Shown here piece by piece: positions 1-11,747 of a stretch of DNA of 64,000 nt. The stretch's first letter is position 1. Every line of letters begins with the position of its first letter. The notes under the pieces are model-generated. The model was not told the origin of the DNA. It searched no databases and worked only from the letters and a program-made list of their open reading frames with translations. The position numbers were made by a program, and so were the translations under genes. Source of the DNA: Sambucus nigra (Eukaryota; Streptophyta; Magnoliopsida; Dipsacales; Adoxaceae); contig OX422216.1 of NCBI GenBank assembly GCA_949130495.1, forward strand, positions 98,091,967 to 98,155,966, given 5' to 3'.

Positions 1-459
1 TAGAGCCTCTTTAAGTTGGTAATAAATACACCTTCAATATTAGATACGCATGAGCTCGTGAAAATCTCAGGATGATGCTAAAAAATCAGGTCCAAGACAA
101 CTTGATCTTCCTCGTGAAACCTATCGACATATCGTTTGCACCACATATCTTTCGTATAGACGCCGAGAGCATGCATGTTTCCACTGTCAAAACCTATATC
201 CATAGGACTGGTATTAGAATAAGCAATAAATTCCTCACCAGATTGCTCGTCCTCAGCCACATTAGAGTGAGTAGTCTTAGAATCCTACTCGTCCTTGTCA
301 CCAACTTCTCATCCCTTGGTTTCTTGAGCCTAAAGAACAAAGATGCAAAGATAAATGCTCCAAGTAAATAAATGAAAAGATATAGTAAAATGAAGAAAGG
401 TAACCCATTTGAAGGTTAATAGGATTTAGAATGCTGCTTGAGATCCTACGCTTATCCCT
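1..459. other. AT-rich sequence with no recognised gene
   Basis: Short open frames occur on both strands, but none resembles a known family or shows a coding pattern. The sequence leads into the tandem repeat on its right and is probably repeat-derived intergenic DNA. Confidence 0.5.
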
Positions 460-1320
460 TTGTGTGACCTGAGGTTACACAGACAAAGAGGCGCTCTCAT
501 CTTCGATATAAAAATAAAAAATAGATTGAGAACATTAAAATATTTATGAAAGTATAAACATAAAAATAAAGGTATGATAGATTAATACATGCAACTCCAC
601 AGGCAAAGGAGCACTTATAGTACTCATCAAAAAATAAGGAAACATGAGGAGTGACTACTCGAGCATTTACACTTTAAAAGAAAGTAAATGCTAAGGTATG
701 CCAGATCAATAAATGAGGCTCCACATGCAAAGGAGCATTTGTAGTACTCGCCGGGAAATAAGAAACATGAGGAGTGACTACTTGAGAATTTGCACAGTAA
801 AAGCAAGTAAATACTAAGGTATGCCAGCCCAATACCTGGGGCTCCACAGGAAAAGGAGCGCTCATAGTTCTCACCAGAAAATAAGGAAATATGATGAGTG
901 ACTAATCAAACATTTGCAAGGAAAAAAGAAAATAAATAAAAGGGTCTGCCATGATAATACCCGAGGCTCCGTAATCCTAGGAGCACTTGTAGCACTCACC
1001 TACAAATAAGGAAAGAGGATGAGTGACTACTCGAAAACTTAAAAAGTAAACAAAGTTGAGGTATGTAAGTTTAATACTCGAGGCTCTACATATATAGGAG
1101 CACTTGCAGTGATCAGTTATAAAAAAGGAAAGATATAACAGGTAAGGACATGACCACTCAATAGTTGAGGCTTTACTGATAAACGAGTACTCGTAATACT
1201 CAACCAAAACATTGCACGAGGAGTTATTACTTGAGCATTTTCATGAGCAAATAAATATGAAGGCATGAATGAAATACTTGCATCTCCACGGATAGATAAA
1301 TGCTTGAACCAGATGTGCAA
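460..1320. repeat. ~122-bp tandem repeat, about 6-7 decayed copies
   Basis: A phrase of the type GGCTCCACANGCAAAGGAGC recurs near 470, 593, 717, 839, 964, 1082 and, weakly, 1168-1276. Each copy is followed by a GTACTC phrase, then ATAAGGAAA, then GAGTGACTACTCGAG. The spacing is close to 122 bp on the left and becomes irregular on the right. The copies at 593-960 are the best preserved. Short frames across this stretch are by-products of the repeat. It could be a minisatellite inside a retrotransposon or a small local satellite. Confidence 0.8.
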
Positions 1321-2440
1321 ATAACCTGAAAATTAAAGATAAGTTATTCCCGAACAATAAAACCCATCAAAAACAAACATGCTAAGTACTTGGGCACTCA
1401 TAGAAAAAGGAATGCTCGAGATAATGATAGTACTTATGTGAGGCGTAGTAGGTTGGGTAAAAAGGAAGGAATAAGAACTCTTGCCAACATGACAATAGAG
1501 AGCAAAGCATGTAATATTATCACTCAAATCGATAAACTATAAAAGACAATATTAAATCTCGAACACTAGGTTACCTTCTCTAAAGAGATAACATATATAG
1601 TGGAACCACTCAAACCCACGTTAAAAATCGGTTGGGAAGGAAGATTATGGATTTGAGGCCTATTGTAAATAGATAGATGTACTCGAGGGGTAGATATCAT
1701 ACTTGATATAGGTAACTCTCGAGTATTACACCAGGCAGCAAGAGATTACCATTAGATAAAGAGGAACCACTTGGCAACACTCCCTACAAGGACTAGAAAA
1801 TGGTAAGGTATCATTTTGTTTTTTTTAATTAAAAAGATCACACAAAAGTAATATTTGAGATATACCCCTATAGAGCTAGCTAGTGCAACGACTGAGGGGT
1901 GGCTCACTCCAGAGTGAGTTCTTGCACCACGAGCAAATATTAAAGGAGCAATTGATATATGTTTCTAGAAAACGAAGAGAATAAATATGCAAGTTGAAAT
2001 CCTCATGGGGTACGAGCAAAGTAAAAGATTCTTCAAATACCTGGGGAGTGCTCGATACAAGACTAGACATACGAACAGTCATGGATGAGCTCCCATCAAT
2101 AGTGGGATAACATAAATGAGAGCTTTAAATAAAACACAAAAAGTTAATACATGAGCACTCATACTAGCTTCGCTTTCTTTAACACTTAAAAATAAAAGAG
2201 TGCACAAAGAATAAAAACTTCTCGTGCAAAGCTCAAAGAAGATACCAATATGGAGTTCCTCGAGCGTGGATATGGAAAATGAGGGGGAGAATGGGAGAAG
2301 GAGCATGCGGAAGGACGGTAATCACCATTAGTGCCTCACTTATCCCCACAACTGAGACATGTTAAAAAATAGGGCAACTAATTAGTCATATAGTGGAAGT
2401 TAATAATAAAAGCCTAGAAAATATACTATGGAAAATACTT
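1321..2440. other. Unassigned repeat-like sequence with scattered CTCGAG sites
   Basis: No family is recognised. The stretch holds several CTCGAG or near-CTCGAG hexamers (around 1411, 1681, 1726 and 2260), as does the tandem repeat on its left, so the two may belong to one element. If the coding stretch at 2443-3150 is a real exon, this DNA would be its downstream intron. Confidence 0.4.
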
Positions 2441-2442
2441 AC

Positions 2443-3150
2443 AGATCCCGGACAAGGGATTTGCCCATACGGAAATGGTCCTATTATGGGGCTAGTTAAG
2501 GAAGGAAAATATATCATTGACTCATCATGATAATCGAAAGACCGTTTTGAGTCCAGTATAACATTTTCAATGGCTGATAAAAAAGATGAAGCATCAAACA
2601 AGTGACCTTCATTTACTCCAAGTGACTCGATATCATTTGAAGGTAAATTATGGTAATCATAGGAATGAGTACTTCCATAATCAAACAGTTCCTCTTGAGA
2701 TGAGTAGGGTGTAAAGTGAGCATTTTCATCTCCATTGCTTTTATTTTTATTAAATAAGAAGGGTATGATTGAGAAGGAAGTGGAGTAGATGATTGAGGAA
2801 ATGTTGCTTCGAAAGCTTCATAACCACGCTCACGAACATTTTGTAATTTTTTTTAATACCACAAGTATCTGTATTTGAACTATGATCAACTAAGATAGTA
2901 GATCCTAGGACTTAGTTTATACTTTTATTTCTCCTAGCTGCTTGAGTCCTTACTGGAAATGGGGGCAAGGAAGTCCCACCAAGTTCAGTAGGGAAAAATT
3001 TAGAAACATATGTATCTGAATGCTTTATTTTAGAAATTTTGGCCTTGTCTTTGCCTTTGCCTTTTCATTTCTTCGCTCCAAGATGCTTTGAGTATGCAGT
3101 CTCCTCGTAATGGGATTCTCTAACCTAGGACTAAGTTGAGCCAAAGGAAT
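2443..3150 (-). pseudogene. Degenerate coding stretch of unknown family ending at a splice-donor-like site
   Basis: Read on the minus strand, this DNA gives protein-like sequence that jumps frame about three times and has one in-frame stop. A lysine-rich opening (KGKGKDKAKISKIKHSD) is followed by a Pro/Ser-rich part (FPQSSTPLPSQSYPSYL), then an acidic and aromatic part (NAHFTPYSSQEELFDYGS) and a final block ending IGPFPYGQIPCPG. Immediately after this the minus strand reads GATCT then GTAAGTAT, a strong plant 5' splice-site match (plus-strand 2437-2442). I do not recognise the protein. It could be a host gene relic or a transposon-borne gene; it is not an RT, integrase or LINE protein. Confidence 0.35.
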
Positions 3151-3222
3151 CTTTCTGATTTGACTGTAATGAAATGTCTCTTTACATATTCACTTCGTCA
3201 AAAATTTATCAGACGAGGGAAT

Positions 3223-3759
3223 TGATAATAGGGAGAAACCGCGGCGCGAGAGTCACCTACGTACCGATCATTTTAATTCGGCTCCCCACCCGTAATAAAA
3301 CGATTTAGGGACACAAGGGGAATTTATGAAATTGTTAATGACAGAGAAAAGGGACATGGAGGTCATTAATGAAATTATTATTTTTCTTATAATTCTTTTT
3401 CGATTGAAGGTTCGTGTTTCCTTCTTTCGGACTCCGATTCGTGCACCGTTCATGGCCATGTGAATCTTGGACCGAGGGTTACAACTTCCATGAATACTTT
3501 GGACAAAAATCCCGAAGTGTGAAATTATGAAAATGCCCCTGAACGTGCAAATCGCGATGAAACTTTATCGGAACGCGCCCAAACTTCACACTAAGCACTT
3601 TAATACCTATAACAGCTCAATTATACCTCAAATAACATGTTAGCATATAAAACGGAGGTTGTCTGATTATCAAGCATAATTATAGACATTAAAGTACCCG
3701 AGGGGGCTAAAATGCCTAAGTTAAAAGGATATAAAGTGCAATATTCGATACGAATCACA
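3223..3759 (-). mobile_element. LTR (3' LTR of a minus-strand, tRNA-Asp-primed element)
   Basis: The block runs from TGATAATAGG to ATACGAATCACA, so on the minus strand it opens TGTGATTCG and ends TATTATCA. A purine tract (minus-strand AAGTTAGGGGG) abuts its right side, as expected for the 3' LTR of a minus-strand element. Its first ~75 bp (GCGAGAGTC, then CGGCTCCCCACCCGTAATA) recur at about 6465-6535 next to a tRNA-Asp primer-binding site. Beyond that the two copies diverge, so the pairing is an inference. The length of 537 bp is modest. Confidence 0.5.
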
Positions 3760-3770
3760 CCCCCTAACTT
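3760..3770 (-). other. Polypurine tract of the minus-strand LTR element
   Basis: Minus-strand AAGTTAGGGGG sits directly beside the TGTGATTCG end of the LTR. A very similar sequence, with minus-strand TTTAAGTTAGGGGGTGG, lies at 5597-5614, where Athila/Tat-type elements typically have such a phrase after pol. Confidence 0.5.
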
Positions 3771-6442
3771 ACACATTGCTAGTCCTTAGTAATGAAATTC
3801 AAAGAAAGAAGAACTATAAGAAAACCACAAAACAAGGGATATATACAAAAGCGATAAAAAAGATAATAAAGATAAGGCCACTTTCGTGGGCGAACGATTG
3901 TATTTAGCGTATGCAATAAGCCGTTAAACCTCTAGGTTACCCTAGTGGATGAGTGTCCTCTCGTGAGGGTTTTCAGGGATGAAACCCACAAACATCATAT
4001 GGTTTCCTCAAAATAATGACCAATCACATGCGACAAACCCAACAATACGAAAAAGATTTCATACCCGTTATTAGAAATGTGAATGAATTCACACAAAAGT
4101 CCGTATTATTAATATTATATAATGAACTTCATAGAATTGAAACCTTAAAATGTGGGAGGGGAGTGAGCACATGCAACGAATGATTTGGAAAAAACTTAAA
4201 TGAACCGGATAAAAATCAAAGCAAGCATATATTCAATCCTCACGAGCATTACACTCATCAAATGAATTCACTCGAAACAGGGAGTTAACACACGAAACAT
4301 GCGGGAATAAGGAGTAAATGTAAATGGAAACTAGGTCGCTCACATGTCACAAATGAAGAACGCTATATAGAAAATGAAAAATTATAATCTTAATGAAAGA
4401 TACCGCTCATTAAAGGAGGCGAAATGCATTTTCACAGATTATCAAAACTATTATGACTTTTAAATTAAATTCACCTTAAGATCACATAGGACTTGATAGG
4501 GTTGTAATGTAGGCTAGGATAGGGTATGAAATGAAGGATATGTATGTACGGATTCAAAGTGTTCCGAATGAAAACTTAGAATAATGGGAATAATGCAGGC
4601 AATAACAAAAATGGAAAACTAGTTCCATAATCAAGCATTAAATATGACAATGGAGAGCAATCAAAGCTTATTGAACTATATACATCACATATATACAAAC
4701 TTCTCTTTCTGTTTATTTTATTCTTTTTCTCATATTTTCTTTTCATTTCTTTTGCGTTTTGCTTTTGCTTTTCTTTTTCACTACTCTTTCTTTTCTTTTC
4801 TCACCCTTTTCATGCTCAAATTGCAACCACACTACACAACATCATTCAATCCCAAACAACATTCCAAACAAAGGCAGGGAAGGTAATATGTATGGTTTAA
4901 CACTCCAATGTGGAGTTGGTTATGTAATTTTGGGTTATGAAACGAAAGGTTATATTTAGGCTCAGAGGGGTTGACTAGGTAAAACATATAAGGTGAGGTT
5001 AAGGTCAATATGGGTATTATAACAAAGATTGCTTATGATCATTTCATAAAGTTTACGTAATTCTCGAGTCAAAACAAACTTGAAAATCATGATCAAGTAA
5101 CACATTTCAAGAATGACTCAATTAATGAACGATCAAATGAAAGAAAAGTGAGATTACCAATGACTGTAACATTTTCAAAGAGGAAAGAATAGTGTATAAA
5201 CACTCACAAATGAAGAAAATCCCAAAGCTCACTCGGTGTAAGTATATACAATGCAACAAACGATTATCGAGTTATAAAAATCTTAAACCAAATCAATAAA
5301 GCAAGAAAAGTGCATGTGCTCATGGGATTAAAGTTTAATTCATGAAGTTATTCACAATATCAATAATTAGGACAAAAGTCTAATAACTTCTAAAATCAAG
5401 AACACGCATCATTGAGTTGTCTATTGGATCGGGCTATTATTGAAATTTATCATCAGAAACAAAGGAAAAATAATCAACAAAGAAGAAAAAAGAACGAAAA
5501 TATTTTTGAAAATTTTATTTTTTTCTAAGAAAAGCATACTTAGTAATTAACATGTGATAAACTCAATGGACAAAACAAATAAGTGGATAGAATATTCCAC
5601 CCCCTAACTTAAATGTTGCATTGTCCTCAATGCGTCCATTAAGAACACAACACAAAGAGAGGAAAATAATGATATTACCCAAAATTGGAGCGATCTCCAT
5701 AAGCATAAATGAATCTACAAAACATGTTAGTACCGATCATAGCAAAAATAATAACAAAAAGTTGACTAATTACACTAGACTAGATAAAAAGGAAAGAAAA
5801 TACTAAAGAAAGAAAGAAAGAAAGAAAAGAATAACTATTTACAACCTACTATTAACAACATGCCTCCCAGAAGCAACGGAAGGCATGTGGGAGGTGGAAA
5901 AAGTAAACCATCACCAATTTGAAATTATGGGCGGACGATGGGGTATTTGAATAACAAGGGGTGGGGGGGAAGACACACTTGAGGTCCAAGAAAAATAGAC
6001 TCATCTCCCAAAGGTTTTTCAGTTGGAATGGGATATGGTTCACACGTGGGGATAACATCCATCATGGAAAACAAGAGCGGCAAAGAGTCCTCATCGGCAA
6101 AAGGTTTAAAAATTTTAAATAATTTCTACCGACTCATAGGAATCCACCGGTAATTCTAATGGTTTAATATTCGAGAACAGATCCCAAATAAAACATTCGC
6201 AGGGCCAGATTCGAAAACATATCCCAAATGAAACATTAGAATTACCGACAAAGCTATACAAGAGGGCATGGTTACCGAATTATTTGTTGATGGAGAATTC
6301 GAGAAGGAAGGTGCGCGACCGAGAATCAAAGTTTCTTAGCGTTCAAATGTTCTATCCAGCAAAAAGGTTAGCACAAAAAAAAATACAAATAGAAAGAAAA
6401 TATTACGAAATACTAAATCAAATAAATTCTAAAACAAACTCA
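3771..6442 (-). mobile_element. Internal region of a pol-less Athila/Tat-like element
   Basis: Between the left LTR and the primer-binding site lie about 2.7 kb with no RT, protease or integrase motif in any frame. Landmarks are a pyrimidine-rich block at 4695-4810, a minus-strand GAGGACAATGCAACATTTAAGTTAGGGGG phrase around 5597-5625, a GAAA microsatellite at about 5806-5832 and a G-rich patch near 5941-5975. The post-pol phrase is familiar from plant Athila/Tat elements. Because it lies under 1 kb from the PBS, pol appears to have been deleted. The element would be a non-autonomous or deletion derivative. Confidence 0.5.
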
Positions 6443-6460
6443 TCCCCGGCAACGACGCCA
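6443..6460 (-). other. Primer-binding site matching tRNA-Asp
   Basis: The minus strand reads TGGCGTCGTTGCCGGGGA, which matches the complement of the plant tRNA-Asp 3' end (TGGCGCCGTTGCCGGGGA) at 17 of 18 positions. This fixes the element on the minus strand, with its 5' LTR to the right. Confidence 0.8.
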
Positions 6461-6866
6461 TTTTTTAACAGGTAGAAATTGCAGTGCGAGAGTCGCCTAC
6501 ATGCTGATCGTTTTAATTCGGCTCCCCACCCGTAATACAAAAATCTAAACTTATGACTACACTCAATAAAAGGGAGTATAACGGCCAAGTCCGGGTATCA
6601 AAAATCCACAGAGACGAGTTGCTAGAATTTAACTATTTTAGTACTTCTGAATAAAAGTGTAAAAGGTAACGAATAAACAAAAAGAAAAGATAACAAAAGG
6701 GAAAGATTAAACTAGGCATGTATTTAAACTAGACTAACAAAAGCGAATAAAAACTATAGGTTGCATCGGATATCCCTCACCCCGAGCTAATTAATATAAA
6801 ATGGTTACATGGGTCGATGAGTTATTAAAATTGAGTCTCGTTTTGACAGTTAATTAAATCCAGAGA
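6461..6866 (-). mobile_element. Partial 5' LTR next to the tRNA-Asp primer-binding site
   Basis: The opening ~75 bp match the left LTR at 3223-3300. The remainder includes GGGTATCAAAAATCCACAGAGACG, a phrase found in many plant LTR elements with this primer type. It is interrupted at 6867 by the start of a different LTR (TGTCACACCCC). Confidence 0.45.
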
Positions 6867-7904
6867 TGTCACACCCCTAAATTTGCATAAAAGTCTAATA
6901 AGATTTTAGCGTTAACAAATACACCACAAATTACACACGCAAGGTCGTAAGTACGGAGCATACATGATATACCCCGTCAAATCTCCTAGGCGTAATAACT
7001 AGGACAACCCACTCCAAATAAACCCGTATACTCCATCACCAAAGCAAAGCAACACATCAACCCTAGGTGAGTTCAATCCAACACAACCTAGGCTAATTTA
7101 ACCTAGAAAGCATGATAAAAATGTGGAAAATAAAGTGGTAAATCTACACTAGAAATCATGTAAATAAATGCAATAAATATAAACTAGAAAGCGAGTAAAA
7201 ATGCAGTAAATAAAGAAAAACAAACATTGGAAACTCGGATTGATAGAGAAGATGGAGGATAGAGTTCTACACAACCTTGACGGGCAAACCCCTCTATACA
7301 AGCAAACCCTCGGAGGGAGAAAATGGCACACTCTCTAAACCCTCCAAACCCTAGCTTCCCTCTCTAACCCTAAGTATGGAAAATGATCTATTATTACAAG
7401 ATGTCTACAAAAATAAACCAGGTGGTTTATTTATACTAAGTTACAAGAAAAGAAATAAAAGAAAAGAAATAAGGGATAAGGGATAAGTCTCAATTAACTA
7501 AAGAAAGAAAAGGGAAAAAGAAAATAAAAAATAGAAAGTGGGGAAAGCTGCACAAACGAGTCGGCCAAAATAGAGTACCGGTCGACCGGGTGTGGTGACC
7601 GGTCAACCCCGACGGAGGATAGCCACACTGGTTGAGTCCCATGGTAAAAATTGAAAATCCGATCGATTGGAGGTGGTGGCACGGTCGACTAGTGACTGCT
7701 GAACCACCAAAATCACAGCCATACTGTGCTGCTACATCCATGGCCAAAAATGCAAATCAAAACAAGACCCATGGATACAAGCTCCGCAGAAAACACGCGA
7801 CCAACAATGATGCGAAGACCCATGCTGCTATCCGAGAATAACAAAACAAAACCTCCATATCCATTCCACCATTTTGCCCAAAGACCCATCTCCACCATGG
7901 ATAC
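6867..7904. mobile_element. Partial Gypsy-type LTR starting TGTCACACCCC
   Basis: TGTCACACCCCTAAATTTGC is the classical opening of many plant chromovirus-type LTRs. The five bases before it are AGAGA. No matching LTR end is found before the LINE that begins near 7905, so this LTR was probably split by the LINE and may resume right of 12650. Orientation is uncertain. It carries the palindrome cluster at 7578-7690. Confidence 0.5.
7578..7690. repeat. Palindromic word cluster, GGTCGACC type
   Basis: CCGGTCGACCGG at 7578-7589 is a perfect 12-bp palindrome. It is followed by decayed relatives: GACCGGTCAACC near 7597, CCGATCGATTGG at 7659 and ACGGTCGACTAG at 7681. The spacing is irregular. The copies share a TCGA (or TCAA) centre. 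Confidence 0.7.
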
Positions 7905-8367
7905 AAGCTCTTTGTTTTTCTCTAAGAAGATGGACCATGCCAAGATAATGAAAGTTTCAAGGCTTATGCAAATGCCAATCAAGAAGTTACCTTTAGTGTA
8001 TTTTGGATGTCCTATATATAATGTAGACTGAAATGCTCTCTCTTTGAGAATATTATAGGCAAAATTACAGGTAAGCTCGAAGGTTGGAAATCTAATTTTC
8101 TCTCAATGAGTGGCAAAATCATTTTAATATAGCATGAGCTACAATCAATTCCCATTTACAGTCTAGCTGCCGTGTAACCTCCAAAGAAAGTTCTTTTAAT
8201 AATAGAGCAAATCATGGCAAATTTCTTATGGGGAGCATCATAAGGAACTAAAAAATATCACTGGATTCCATGGCAAGAGTTATAGACCAGTAAAGGAGGG
8301 TGGCCTAGGTTTTAAAGATTTGAAAGATATAGTGGAAGCTTTCAACATAAAGCTCTGGTGAAACTTC
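7905..8367 (+). pseudogene. LINE reverse transcriptase C-terminal part (degenerate)
   Basis: The translation, across small frame breaks, reads FFSKKMDHAKIMKVSRLMQM, LPLVYFGCPIYN, GKITGKLEGWKSNFLSMSGK, then LQSIPIYSLAAV and GGLGFKDLKDI. This is the standard order after the RT catalytic domain in plant LINEs (LP-YLGCP, K-GW---LS-GGR, GGLGF--L). The palm domain with the (F/Y)ADD motif is missing because of 5' truncation. In-frame stops occur, for example at the equivalent of LI*HELQS. Confidence 0.8.
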
Positions 8368-9068
8368 ATGAACCAAAAGTCTTTATGGGCTGAGTTTATG
8401 AAGAACAAATATTGTAGAATTCATCACCCTAAGGTGGATAAGGAATCTAGAGGGTCACATGTATGGAGAATAATGGTTTTATCCAGAGATGTGGCAGAAA
8501 ACAACAGCAAATGGATCATAGGAAAAGGAGATATCAATGTTAAATGGGAAAATTGGTCAGGAGACAACGGTTTTGATTCATCTGATATTCCCAAGAATCT
8601 TAAAATCTCAGATCTACTTCAAAGTACAGGATATCGGGACTTCAATAAGATAAGCCAGCTATTGCCTCACAATGTAACTACCAATTATTCCAAAGTAGAA
8701 GTGATGGGAAGAAAACACAAAGATAAATTGATATGGATTCCAAATTCTAATGGTGTTTTTACCTTCAATTATGTATGGAATGTTGTAAGACAACATCATT
8801 GCTCATCTTGGACAAATGTGTTCATATGGAATAAGCAGATTCCTATTAAAATTTCTTTCTTTCTTTTAAGACTTTTAAAAGACTACTTACCACTAGACGA
8901 GGCTATAAAGAGGCTTGGTGTGAGATGCCCTTCAAAATGTGGTTGCTGTTCTAGTCCTCAGATAGAATCTGCAGAACACCTTTTTGACAACAGTGAATTT
9001 TCTAAAGATGTGTGGAATCACTTTAATAATATTTTTGGGGTTCAAAATCTAAACTCCACAATCAAAGG
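8368..9068 (+). pseudogene. LINE zf-RVT region (ORF fragment)
   Basis: An open stretch of about 234 residues starts NQKSLWAEFMKNKYC. It contains WIIGKGDINVKWENWSGD, the linker FTFNYVWNVVR and the zinc-binding-in-RT region (IPIKISFFLLRLLKDYLPL ... CPSKCGCCSSPQIESAEHLF). The CxxC pair is present, but the later Cys of the usual H---C pair is replaced (EHLFDNSE). The frame then runs into the solo LTR at 9069. The amino acids from there to 9132 are LTR sequence. Removing the LTR and one target-site copy joins this frame to GRLIAWWSS at 11753. Confidence 0.85.
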
Positions 9069-11747
9069 TGTAACAACCCTCGCTTTTGAGAACTTATTTT
9101 ATGTTAATTTACTATGTGAAGTAATTATATAAAATGTTGGGAAATGAAGTAAGTATTAATTGAATGAGATAAAAGTTAATATTTACTAAATTGTTGCATA
9201 TTTACTGTATGTGTAAGTGAATATCACCCTGTTGTGTTTTCTAGCGTCATAAGATTTTAAATGACATTTATGGTTTAAACAAAACCGAAACTTAAAATCA
9301 GTTATAAAATTTCCAAATGATAATTTGGAGGGCGTAGTTAGTCCCGAAATGTGCGAGATAGTCGAAATATGTGTCATATTGTATTTTTATGTTTCGGGCA
9401 TTTTCGACTAGTTATAGCTTAAATGTGTAGTTGCGAATCATTTTAATGTGGTATTAACCATTTAAGTTGGAATATTAGACTAAAGGAACGATTTTAGTCT
9501 TGCTAAGCCTTTTATTTCTCTTAAGTGCATTTGTTAACCTAGAGAGAAAGAGAGAAGAAGAGAACTTTGGAGAGAAAGAGAGAAATTGAAGATTGGAGAG
9601 TTGATCTTGCATTCATCTTCCAAGAATCTGAAATTCTAACATCAAGGCAAGTTTTATACTTGCTAATATATGGTTTAAGATGAATAAATGGTATTGATTG
9701 TTGTGTAGTTGTTATAGTTTATCAAATTTGGGATTTTGAGGGATTTGTAGATTTTGAACCCTTAGAAGTTGTTTTATATGTTTGTTGGTGTAAATTGATG
9801 GTGGTTAGCTGCATTTATTAGTTGATGGATTGAATTAATGAGGTTGGTTGGAGAAGGGATGAGATTTGGGGAAATTTAGGGTTCATAACCCTTAATCCTA
9901 TACTTATCAAATTCACAGGGGCGAATCGATTCGGCCAGGGTGAATAGATTCGCACAGGGGCAGTGTGCAGGTCTGAGTGGACCAAATCAATTCGGCCTGT
10001 CCGAATCGATTCGGTAATTATGCAGAAAGTCAGGTTTTCCTCTTCAAATCGATTCGGCTGGTCCGAATCGATTCGGCCAGGGCGAATCGATTCGGTAATC
10101 CTGCAGTTTTGAGTGATTTTTTCTTAGCTCAATTCCAACCTTTTTCTTTAGGCTTAGGACCTAGGAACCTTCTTGTATGAAGTAAACTTAGAGTCCTAGA
10201 GTCTTAGACGAGTTGGTTCACTACCCTACATTAGAAATGGGTTAAACGGGGCTTATTTCGGGGGGTTTACAAATTGAGGTTAGGGCATTTCTTCCCGTTA
10301 GTTACTTATTAGGGGTCTAGGAGTTGTAAGCCCATATTTGGAGACTTTAGGGGCTCAATTGAGGTATATACAACCTTGTGACTTGTAGAATATTTTGATC
10401 TCTTGGAGAATAATTTGGGACTTAGTTTATGATGAATACTAATGAGAATATTCAATGATTATGGTTTCGGATAAAATGAAACATACGCATGTAAAATGGA
10501 AAAGAAATTGAGACTAATATGATAAATGCTAATTTATTTAAACACACCTCTCTAAATGCCATCATAAGGGAAGTGCACGCGTGAGGTGAAACCCCCTGGC
10601 TAATGAATGCATGGTGGATATAATCCTAGGCCATATGAGCGTTGTTGTGTATTTTTCTGCGATGGAGAGGTAATTCCGGGTGTGGTTATGACTCTATCGC
10701 AGGCATATGGCCGCTTCTCGACGTCTTGAGATAGGTACCCAGGTTGTCTTGGTATATAGGCCCTGAAAGATGATGGTTATTTAGGGGCGCGCACAGTGGG
10801 GAAACCCTGACGGGTGGTCTTAGAATCGTTATATGTATATGAATATAACTATTCTTAATCAAGTGGGACTTGATGTATAATAAATGCCACAAAGACCATG
10901 TAATAGTGATTATATTCCTGATACGGAATGGAATGCCACAAAGATCATATGATAATAATTATATTCCTGATAAGGAATGGAAAGATGGAACGAGACAGTG
11001 TAAAATGATGGAGGCTTGTAATTAATAATGTTTATTCATATCCTCTAGCATAACTAAATAAAATTTATAATCATTTAAATTGTTTTAGTTTATGCTTTGA
11101 GATTATGTTATTAGATTCCTATCTTTATCATTCATGATTAACTGTTCATAACGGTCATACTTTTTATTCATCTGGTGATCATATAAAATCGGGCCCTGAC
11201 CCGTTCGTACTTCTTGTTGTGCATGTATCTTGTATCCGTTCAGGTGCTCCGTCGCAAGGACGTCCGTACTAACTTTCCTACTCCGGTGCTTTTGAGGAGC
11301 CATAATACTTTGCTGATATTACGGGATATGTTGTTAGACGCCTTCATTTTGTATCCTAGTATGATCGGGTCTTTTCCTCGGGCGTGTAGCCCAAACTTTT
11401 GTAACTGTCTAATGGATGTATTATGTAACTTACATTAAACTTGTTGGATACGTTATATGTACCTGTGGACCGACAGCATATTCGGTCCCCCTATTGTATT
11501 CTTGTCGTGATGTAATATAAGTTTTCTTGGGTTTCCACTTTCTTTTCATATTGGGTTGTTTAAATTATTTCTTTAATTTATTATAAAACAAAAACAAAAT
11601 TTTTGGCAACCCATTTTCTGAAATATTGGGTGGTTATCCCGTATACCTATTATATTATTGTGATGCTGAGAATGATTCCATCCATGATTCCTGTTATATT
11701 GGAGTATCGGGATGGCCACCCCATATTTTGGTGAGCAGGTTGTCACA
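9069..11747 (+). mobile_element. Solo LTR inserted in the LINE ORF
   Basis: The 2,679-bp block opens TGTAACAACCCTCG and ends GAGCAGGTTGTCACA, with TG...CA ends and terminal inverted complementarity. It is flanked by AAAGG (9064-9068) and AGAGG (11748-11752), a 5-bp duplication with one mutation. No PBS, PPT or coding domain lies inside, so it is a solo LTR. It carries a purine-rich leader at 9540-9600, a splice-donor-like AAGGCAAGT at 9645 and seven copies of a 14-bp palindrome at 9921-10095. The plus orientation is assigned from the TGTAACAACCC start and is less certain than the borders. Confidence 0.85.
9921..10095. repeat. Array of seven CCGAATCGATTCGG palindromes
   Basis: Copies occur at 9921, 9941 (decayed), 9982, 10001, 10044, 10063 and 10082. 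Perfect or near-perfect versions of the 14-bp dyad are separated by 5-30 bp of unrelated sequence. A short open frame across this stretch is only a product of the repeat. Confidence 0.9.

Noticed and set aside
4644..4959. Two overlapping Phe/Ser-rich frames
   Set aside because: They arise from a pyrimidine-rich block in a retrotransposon internal region; low complexity, no coding pattern.
9977..10180. Open frame across the CCGAATCGATTCGG array
   Set aside because: The frame exists because the repeated word lacks stops. It has no family and lies inside a solo LTR.
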